A DNA stretch of 64,000 bases from Azorinus chamasolen (Eukaryota; Mollusca; Bivalvia; Cardiida; Solecurtidae). The notes below the pieces were generated by a model. It had not been told where the DNA came from, searched no databases, and worked only from the letters and a program-made list of their open reading frames with translations. The stretch lies in assembly GCA_963576725.1 (NCBI GenBank), contig OY755238.1, positions 31,490,145 through 31,554,144 on the forward strand, given 5' to 3'. Positions 20,243 to 64,000 of this stretch are shown piece by piece. Made by a program: the position numbers and the translations under genes. Each line of letters starts with the position of its first letter. Position 1 is the stretch's first letter.

Positions 20243-20263
20243 TGACGTCATTAAAATGGCGAC
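20243..20263 (+). promoter_or_regulatory. Candidate ANKS6 promoter elements: CRE (TGACGTCA) and AAAATGGCGAC
   Basis: A perfect palindromic CRE, TGACGTCA, at 20243-20250, followed 3 bp later by AAAATGGCGAC, a YY1-type motif often found at transcription starts. About 320 bp upstream of the ANKS6 ATG and just downstream of an HP3 element ending at 20193. Motif match only. Confidence 0.4.
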
Positions 20264-20574
20264 TGTGGAATCTAAAAGTTATTATGTCAATGAAAAACAT
20301 TAGAATTTTCAGCAACTAACTTAACAACCAACATGTAACAGGTTGAGAACCGAACACAACGATCATATAGATGAGTTTTACGGGATATTAGTAATATAAA
20401 AACTTGTTGCTGACCCACTACTTCGAAATATTTCTTGTCAAATTCAGTGTTGTCCCGTTTGGTTGTCCCGTTTCCACTTAATTCCACCGTAGCCTCTAAG
20501 GGCATGGCAGTATGGACAATAATGACATGCAGTGAAGTTGACGACACATAGTTTGTCAAACGAGTTGGTTTGCC

Positions 20575-57557
<36,983 letters not shown>

Positions 57558-57610
57558 GTGTTGTTGTTTGGTACAAAGCTTCTTTTGTTGGCCAGTTACA
57601 CCTACAGTTT

Positions 57611-58005
57611 CAGAGGTCCAGATAAGATGTGTAAATTGAAACATTAGTAACTTCTTTATTTCTCCACCAAACCCTATGTTGTGACCACTCTTTAGAATCG
57701 TCTCATCAAGACGATTCTAAAGAGAGGTCACAGCACAGGGTTTGATGGAAAAATGACGAATTTAACCCGTTCCCTCATAGTGACGCCTTTTGATGCCTCT
57801 GTTAAAACTATTGTGATAAATAGAGCATTTGCTCCTAGAGGAGCGACTGCTCTATTTATCACAATGGTTTTAAACTTCTCAATTCTTAAGTTTTCCTTTT
57901 CTCTAGTTCATTCTTTTCGGCAGATTTATTCAAAGAGATTGGGTCTAAAAATAGCCTATTAGGGAATGGGTTAATATTTGAGTACACACCTTATCTGTTG
58001 CTCTG
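57611..58005. repeat. HP6 hosting HP1 at TTAA
   Basis: CAGAGGTCCAGATAAGATGT, perfect GACGATTCTAAAGAG hairpin, then HP1 at 57762-57974, then TATTTGAGTACACACC and TTGCTCTG. Confidence 0.85.
57762..57974 (+). repeat. HP1 nested in HP6
   Basis: TTAA at both ends; HP6 is restored when HP1 and one TTAA are removed. Confidence 0.88.
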
Positions 58006-58142
58006 AGTTTGTCAAACATAAATTATCATCATCTGCATCTACTTACTGAAGATGAAATATCCATCAGGGTACCATTATACCATACAGATCATACATGTAC
58101 CATTAGAGTTTTGCATACAGCTTGTGATGTTGAATGTTTGTT

Positions 58143-58360
58143 AACCCTTTCCCTCATATAAATGCCTTTTCATGTATTTGCAAACAGAGTAGACTCAGAT
58201 CAGATGGTTCCTATAGGAGTTGTCTGATCAGGGTCTGCTCTGTTTGCTTTTGACATGATATAGATCTGATGATACAGTTTTTGTCAAAGCAAACAATTCC
58301 CTTGAAAAGTTTACAGTCTAAAAATAGAGCTAATAAAAAAAAAATTCATGAATACTGAAC
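58143..58360 (+). repeat. HP3
   Basis: TTAACCCTTTCCCTCATATA; hairpin GACTCAGATCAGATGG / TTGTCTGATCAGGGTC (A/A); right end lost. Confidence 0.75.
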
Positions 58361-58408
58361 AAATGAGTATTGTCTGCAGGTCCTTTTGAAGCTATCCTCT
58401 CTATCTTT

Positions 58409-58829
58409 TAACCCTTTACCTCATAAAAATTATGAAACTTTATAAGCTGAACTTTTATAATGGTAATCAGTAAACCCCTCAAAACCGGACGTTAAATTAA
58501 GAATAGATAATGGTCTTAGAGACAGGTGGTACATTAATACAGGGTGAAAGTCATGCAAAAAGCTCCTCTAGGACCTTTCTGCATGACTTTCACACTGCAT
58601 TATGCAGCCACCTGCCTGAAAGTATCTAAATTATTCTCTACTAGAATTCCGGTTTAGCAGGGTTTTACAAACGATGTTTTGGTATTGTTAAAAACTGTAG
58701 TCGGATCTATTATAATTACATAAGCAAACAGAGCAGACCCTGATCGGATAGCTCCTATAGGAGCGGTCTAATCAGGGTCTACTCTGTTTGAAAAGGTGTG
58801 AAAATGTGTTTGTATGAGGGAAAGGTTTA
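58409..58829 (-). repeat. HP3 hosting HP7
   Basis: AACCCTTTACCTCATAAAAA long arm, HP7, then ACATAAGCAAACAGAGCAGA, hairpin GACCCTGATCGGATAG, GAGGGAAAGGTTTAA. Confidence 0.75.
58468..58668. repeat. HP7-like, diverged ends
   Basis: CAGTAAACCCCTCAAAACCG at the left, CCGGTTTAGCAGGGTTTTA at the right; stem AAAGTCATGCAAAAAGCTCC with mirror. Confidence 0.75.
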
Positions 58830-58882
58830 ATACAGATGGAGTGTTGTCTGAAGGTCCCTGTGAAGATGTCCTTCAATCATTT

Positions 58883-59074
58883 ATTAACCCATTACATCAT
58901 AATAGAGAACATTTATTAGAGAAAAGGAATTTTTTTAGAATTGTTTAGTTTTTAAACCATTGTGATAAATAGAGCATTTGCTTCTATAGAGCAAATGCTG
59001 TATTTATCACAGTGGTTTCAAAAAGTGACTTTTACTGAGGTGTCAAACGGCATCAATATGGGGGAATGGGTTGA
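58883..59074 (-). repeat. HP1
   Basis: TTAACCCATTACATCATAAT; hairpin TAAATAGAGCATTTGCTTCT; ends GGGAATGGGTTGA. Confidence 0.8.
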
Positions 59075-59079
59075 ACTCC

Positions 59080-59294
59080 TTTGCAAACAGTGTAGATCCA
59101 GATCAGATGACTGCTGTAGGATCTGTCTGATTAAGGGTCTGCTCTGTTTGCTTATGCATTAATAAAGATCTGATTCTTCAGTTTCTGCCTTAGCCAAAAC
59201 TTTCTGTTTGTATGCCATCATGAAAAATGTGTTTTAATTAATATTCATGATGTCTTTATTTCTTTCTTGAATATTCAACAGGTAAACGGTTAAT
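59080..59294 (+). repeat. HP3
   Basis: TTGCAAACAGTGTAGATCCA, long arm TTAATATTCATGATGTC, ends AACGGTTAA. Confidence 0.7.
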
Positions 59295-59868
59295 ATTTTC
59301 CTAAGGGGCATTATGAATATGGGTTCTGGTCTGGATCGTCACTGTTTATAAAGTTCTGTAGTCACATTTTTCCATTCTGCGTCTCATAAGAGGACACACA
59401 GGACTTAGTGTTGGTATATCTTCGATATAGAGAGAAATGAAAGATGAATCACAGGGTCTTGGCACTTGTTACTTTACTAGTTTTAATACACTGTATATAT
59501 GTAATATGTATACGCAAAAGTTATACAGAAGGCTCCTATAGGATTACTCTTGTTCTGCATTAAGTAACCACCTTCTTTTTTTAAAGACTCTGTTATTAAT
59601 TAAGTGGTTAACTTAGAGGGTTGTTTACTGTACATTGTATACATCAAAGTAATGTAGGGAGTGGTAAGCACCTGTGCTTTGAATGTTAAATATAGTGTAC
59701 AAAGTTGTTACCAAAGAAGAGAATATGTCTTAATGAATCACGAAAGTTGGAATGATTTTCCTTATAATATTTGTCTCAAATATGTGGCTGCGAGATCTGT
59801 ATAAGAGATAAGCTGTGATGTTATTGGTGTCGATTTAATATTATGCGTGCTGCAGGTAAATCTCGGAT
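59295..59868. other. Intergenic; HP7 stem remnant at 59505-59640
   Basis: ACAGAAGGCTCCTATAGG and CTTAGAGGGTTGTTTACTG mark a worn HP7; otherwise unassigned. Confidence 0.45.
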
Positions 59869-59869
59869 T

Positions 59870-59960
59870 ACCTATGCCAAACAGTTTGGATCAAAATGAA
59901 ATAACTGTGAACGTGGAGACTTGCCTCATCTCGTCTCATGGGGATCCATACTGTTTTATA
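59870..59960. repeat. HP5 hairpin, diverged
   Basis: CAAACAGTTTGGATCAAAAT / CGTCTCATGGGGATCC. Confidence 0.55.
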
Positions 59961-59972
59961 TTCTAGTACCTT

Positions 59973-60203
59973 TTAACCCTTTACTCCATAGATACAACTT
60001 TTTATGACAACATGATCATGTATTATCTGTATTTTATAATGGCATATGAAAATAGGACTTTTGACTGTGGCAGAAATCTTAGAATCAGATGTACATAATT
60101 CCAAAGCAGACCTTGATCATATGGCTCCAGTAGGAGTTGTCTGATTTCGGTCTACCCTGTTTGCAGACACATCAGAATGCATGTCTATAAGGTAAAGGGT
60201 TAA
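59973..60203 (-). repeat. HP3
   Basis: TTAACCCTTTACTCCATAGA; hairpin CTTGATCATATGGCTCC / GAGTTGTCTGATTTCGG; GGTAAAGGGTTAA. Confidence 0.7.
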
Positions 60204-60267
60204 AAGAAATGGAAGAAAATCTTAATTTGAAGACTTTTGAAGAAGTTGTGCTCTGTCTGCTGAAGAT

Positions 60268-60425
60268 CAACCCTTTGCTCTATGATTTAATATTCATAGG
60301 AGAAATAATGTTCTAACGAATATAAATTAGATGAGTTTTTAAAATGGCATATTAACACTGGTAATGTTTGCCAACTTGCAGACACTTCAAAATTATAGAT
60401 GATGTATTTATGGAGTAAAGGATCA
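60268..60425 (-). repeat. HP3 without hairpin
   Basis: CAACCCTTTGCTCTATGATT, long arm, then TATTTATGGAGTAAAGG; the hairpin is deleted. Confidence 0.62.
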
Positions 60426-60547
60426 GAATCTGTTGATACGATGTTGTTATTGACTTTGTTGTTGAAAATGCTGTTGTTATATTTCACAAGTGGATCTCAC
60501 CTAACTATATGAACAATTAAGATTGTAATTTATGATTTAGCCTTTAC

Positions 60548-60723
60548 TTAACCCTTTCCCTCTTATAAATGTGTTTTCACGCATTTGAAAACAGAGTAGA
60601 CCCAGATCAGACCACTCCTAGAGGAGCCGTCTGATCAGGGTCTGCTGTGTTTGCTAGTACAATTTGAGAGATATGTAGGTATTGAAATTTGGAGAAAAAA
60701 ATATAGAACAGGGAAAGGGTTAA
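60548..60723 (+). repeat. HP2 with long-arm deletion
   Basis: TTAA at both ends; hairpin GACCCAGATCAGACCA / CCGTCTGATCAGGGTC (A/A); long arm cut to the last 60 bp. Confidence 0.82.
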
Positions 60724-60727
60724 AATC

Positions 60728-61325
60728 TGTCTGTGAAACCTACCCTATCATAATTATTCAGACACTCAATCTCTTCTAGTTTGTAAACCTGAATATTTCA
60801 ATTTAACAGCTCTTTGATAACTGTAAATGAGACTGACATAGTAGCAAGTAGTGTAGAACCTGATCAAATGACGCTTTGAGGAGCTATTTGATCTGGGTCT
60901 GCACTGTTTATGCTTGTTGGTCTGTCTGAATATTTATGGTAATTTGAGTACTATTGTTATATCAAATTCAATCCGTCCAATGTTTTATATGACATTTTAC
61001 AATCTACATACATTTTGAAAGTGTTTTGTTTTACATGCTGTTTTAGCTTGTCAGTTTGTCTATTCACGAAAAAATATTAGACATTGTCATAGCCTTGGTG
61101 TTGTGCTCATGCTTAACCTTTTGCTCTGTGAATATTTGTATGACATAATGGCATCATGAATTTTCTATTAGATTGCTATAATAGTACATGGACACAGGAA
61201 TTTCATATTATTCCATAACCAAATAGAACAGACCCTGATCTGACAGCTTTTACTGGAGACATGTGATCTGGGTCTTCTATGTTTGCAAAGGCATCAAATG
61301 GCATATCTTTGATGTAAATGGTTTA
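60728..61325 (+). repeat. Tandem duplication, copy 1
   Basis: Shares long near-identical blocks (e.g. ATCAAATTCAATCCGTCCAA) with 62017-62655, about 1.29 kb apart. Contains a hairpin CTGATCAAATGACGC, an RH2 5' fragment (TTTTAGCTTGTCAGTTTGTC) and an HP3 copy. Confidence 0.8.
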
Positions 61326-61413
61326 AAAAGATCTTGAATTTGAAAAACGATTATTCGAATATCAATTTCTATATTAGTTCCCATCCCTAGTAAATATGTG
61401 TCTTTATCAAGGG

Positions 61414-61880
61414 TTAACCATTTCCTTCCAATGAAAGTCGTTTTATGTGTTTGCAAACAGAGTTGACCCTGATCAGACGGCTCCTGTAGGAGCTGTCTGA
61501 TCAGGGTCTACTCTGTTTGCTTATGGTATAATAGAGATCTAGTTCTACAGTTTCTGTCTGAGTCAGAAAGTCCCATGTTCAATAGGCCATTATAAAAAAA
61601 TAATCTTATTAACCCATTCCCTCATATTGACGCCTCTGCAATAGTCACCTGTTGAAACCATTGTGATAAATAGGGCATTTGCTCCTATAGGAGCAAATGC
61701 CCTATTTATCACAATGGTTTCAAACTACAAAATTCTAAAAAAAAATCCTTTTCTCTAGTAAATGCTCCTTTTTGGTAGATTTATTCAAAGTGGTCTGAAC
61801 TAAAAATAGCCCATGAGGTAATGGGTTAATATTCATTATGTCCCTATTTCTTGCATGAATATGCAATAGGGAAAGGGTGA
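61414..61880 (+). repeat. HP3 hosting HP1 at its internal TTAA
   Basis: TTAACCATTTCCTTCCAATG, hairpin GACCCTGATCAGACGG / CTGTCTGATCAGGGTC, AATCTTA, HP1, then TATTCATTATGTCCCTATTT and GGGAAAGGGTGAA. Confidence 0.82.
61619..61828 (+). repeat. HP1 nested in HP3
   Basis: TTAA at both ends; 30-bp perfect arms around CTCCTATAGGAG carrying a matched change (AGGGCATTT / AAATGCCCT). Confidence 0.9.
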
Positions 61881-62016
61881 ACAGGAGAATCCATTTCCTA
61901 TAAAACATTAGGGTCCTTTGATTGAAACAAGTTTTCAGCTTACATTCTAGATAACAAATAAGATCTTAGTTCATCAAATAGCAATTCTATATAAACTAAA
62001 TACATGTACTTCAAAT

Positions 62017-62655
62017 CTGTCTTTGAAACGTACCCTAAAAATTATTGTAATTATTCCGACACCCAATCTACCTGTTTGTAAAGCTGAATATTTCAACTTG
62101 GCAGCACTTTGTAAACTATCAATGAGACTGACATAGTAGCAGGTAGTGTAGAACCTGATCAAATGACTCTTTGTGGAGCTGTTTGTTCTGAGTCTGCACT
62201 GTTTATCCATGTTTGTCTGTCTGAATACTTAGGGTTATTTGGGTACTATTGTTATATCAAATTCAATCCGTCCAATGTTTTATATGACATTTTACAATCT
62301 ACATACATTTTGAAAGTGTTTTGTTTTATATACTGTTTTAGCTTGTCAGTTTGTCTGTTCACAAACAAATATATGACATTGTCATAGCCTTGGTGTTGTG
62401 CTCATGCTAACCCTTTGCTCCGTGAATATTCATGTAGGAAATAATGGCATCATGAATATTAATTAGATTGATATAATAGTACATGGACTAAGTTTTGACC
62501 ATGGCAGAAACTGTAGAATCATTTTTGTCTTACTGTATATCATATAAAGGAAATAGAGCAGACCATGTTCAGACTGCTCCAACAGGAGCTGTCTGATCTG
62601 AGTCTACTCTGTTTGCAAAGGTGGAGAAAGAAAGACATATTTATGGAGTAAATGT
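62017..62655 (+). repeat. Tandem duplication, copy 2
   Basis: Counterpart of 60728-61325; includes the RH2 fragment and an HP3 (minus) whose hairpin is CATGTTCAGACTGCTCC / GGAGCTGTCTGATC. Confidence 0.8.
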
Positions 62656-62835
62656 TTAAATTCAATCCCAAATATAGCTTCAATAGTCTGGGACTGGCTC
62701 CCGTCAGATTTCACTCATTTTACCTTGAAAGGGGCTAAACTTCCAAAGAAGGAATATAATCTAATGGTACACATTGAGAGATATTTGTGTACTCTAGAAC
62801 CTCTGTAGTCCTTTACCTGATAAATATTCATGTAA

Positions 62836-62976
62836 CAGAGGTCCAGATAAGATGCATAAATTTAAACATTTTCAAGAATAGCTCCTTTATTTATTAACCA
62901 AACCCTATACTATGACCACTCTTTAGAATCGTCTCGAATTTTAGTTTTTGGGTACGCACCTTTATCTATAGCTCTG
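62836..62976. repeat. HP6, right hairpin arm deleted, nested in HP3
   Basis: CAGAGGTCCAGATAAGATGC ... TATAGCTCTG; TGTAA on both sides; host HP3 long arm continues AAGAAATAATGACATCATG. Confidence 0.78.
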
Positions 62977-63023
62977 TGTAAGAAATAATGACATCATGAA
63001 TTTATTGTTTGGATGATTTTTTT

Positions 63024-63255
63024 TTAACCCTTTCCCTCTTCTGTATTTAGGCAAAATTCCAATACCTACTGAATATTCATTAACAAAATAGTTATAAAGA
63101 AATATGGAAGGTGGAACATTGTAGACATTTTAGAAAGTAAAGAAACAGATCTATCAAATTCTATTAGCAAACAGAGCAGACCCTGATCAGACGGCTCCTC
63201 TAGGAGCTGTCTGATCTGGGTTTACTCTGTTTGCAAATGTGTGAAAACATGTTTA
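63024..63255 (-). repeat. HP2
   Basis: TTAACCCTTTCCCTCTTCTG; hairpin GACCCTGATCAGACGG / CTGTCTGATCTGGGT (T/T); short-arm end replaced by HP3 sequence. Confidence 0.85.
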
Positions 63256-63390
63256 TATGACACATGAACACAGGAATTTTCGCCGGCTGCACAAACTATA
63301 GAATCATGTACATGTGCCATTGAAAAAGTAATCTTATTAATATTCATGCTGTCATTATTTCTTGCATCATTATTCTTGGAGTAAAGATTT
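63256..63390. repeat. HP3 long arm joined to the preceding HP2
   Basis: CACATGAACACAGGAATTTT, TTAATATTCATGCTGTCATT, ends TTGGAGTAAAG. Confidence 0.65.
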
Positions 63391-63657
63391 ATTGATGACT
63401 TTTTTTAGGTTTCACAGTTCTAGTATACATGTATCTTTGAAAATCTTTACATTTCATGAAAGGTGAGCCTTGGCATCTGTTTGCAATTCTCTTGTTGGTG
63501 TATTGTTATCGTATAGAAGATGTATTATCCGTCCATCATGATACTGCTGTGAAATGTTTACTTTATATTCACACTGTTTTATGCCTTTGCAAGTATCCTG
63601 TAGGAGTAGTCTGCTTAGGGTCTGTTGTGTTTGTTTATATATTTCAATTTGAATATA

Positions 63658-63862
63658 CAGTAAAACTCCGCTAATGCGACCTCCTAAAAGATATATAATT
63701 CTGGGTGCTAGATGCAGGTGGTAGCTTAATGCAGGACAAAAGTAATGCAGAAAGCTCCTAGAGGAGCTTTCTGCATTACTTTTGTCCTGCATTAAGCAAC
63801 CACCTGGTTATAAAGACACCCATGTTTATCCATTAAGTGGTCGCATTAGTGGGGGTTTACTG
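63658..63862. repeat. HP7, full length with long stem
   Basis: CAGTAAAACTCCGCTAATGC ... GCATTAGTGGGGGTTTACTG between TA sites; stem of about 45 pairs with one mismatch. Confidence 0.88.
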
Positions 63863-63898
63863 TATATACTGTTCTCATGGAAATAGATTTTTGCATGT

Positions 63899-64000
63899 TT
63901 AACACTTTACTCCATGAATGTTCATGTAAGAAAGAATGACGAATATTAATTAGATTAATTATTATAATAGCACATATATATACACAGAATTATTTGGTAA
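63899..64000 (-). repeat. HP3 long arm, cut by window end
   Basis: TTAACACTTTACTCCATGAA, TTCATGTAAGAAAGAATGAC. Confidence 0.75.

Overview
Eukaryotic (metazoan) nuclear DNA, most likely from a bivalve mollusc. Two intron-rich genes are recognisable, and nearly everything else is mobile or palindromic repeat DNA. The bivalve guess rests on the style of the repeats (tandem-repeat elements opening with AGCTCACCTGAG, 5'-truncated CR1/jockey-like LINE tails, very dense short hairpin elements). It is an inference, not a measurement.

Genes. (1) Minus strand, 7782-14775: a complete five-exon UBE2C (cell-cycle ubiquitin-conjugating enzyme E2 C), 176 aa, with the HPN motif and the catalytic Cys at residue 114. 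(2) Plus strand, 20575-57557: an ANKS6 orthologue (ankyrin repeats plus C-terminal SAM domain; a ciliary inversin-compartment protein in vertebrates). I could assemble it as 18 exons whose phases all join into one 817-aa frame ending in a stop. The genes are divergent, with 5.8 kb between start codons. About 2.45 kb of ANKS6 coding sequence is spread over 37 kb because the introns are packed with repeats. No other host gene is supported.

Repeat names used here (provisional). HP1-HP5 are 180-300 bp elements flanked by TTAA, with ends beginning CCC(A/T)TT or CCTTTA and a central near-perfect hairpin. HP1: core GATAAATAGAGCATTTG. HP2: short arm CCCTTTCCCTCATATAAACG, long arm containing GGTGGAACATTGTAGCC. 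HP3: similar short arm, long arm containing AATATTCATGATGTCATTA. HP4: ends CCCTTCTCTTGCTGAATTTT. HP5: core GGATCCTGATGAGACGCCGA. Strand is '+' when the short arm (or the CCCATTCCCTCATATTGACG end for HP1) is on the left. HP6: CAGAGGTCCAGATAAG...GCTCTG with a GACCACTCTTTAGAATC hairpin. HP7: CAGTAAAACCTCTCTATAAC termini at TA sites, with long stems. HP8: GGGTCCATGCTTATAAAG palindrome. HP9: GAGGGCTTGGTG palindrome. RH1, RH2 and RH3 are longer elements; RH1 and RH2 end in a short hairpin followed by CTCTTGTT or a close variant.

Layout. 1-7.7 kb: repeats only. 7.8-14.8 kb: UBE2C; its intron 1 holds a LINE nested in a LINE and a 9-bp-TSD element. 14.8-20.5 kb: intergenic, with a triple nest HP1 / LINE(-) / LINE(+) and a LINE inside HP4. 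20.6-57.6 kb: ANKS6. 57.6-64 kb: downstream repeats, including a tandem duplication at 60.7-62.7 kb. The most interesting signal is the modular hairpin system: several element families with different ends share one hairpin core that keeps a single unpaired position (T opposite T, or A opposite A), while the rest of the arms stay matched.
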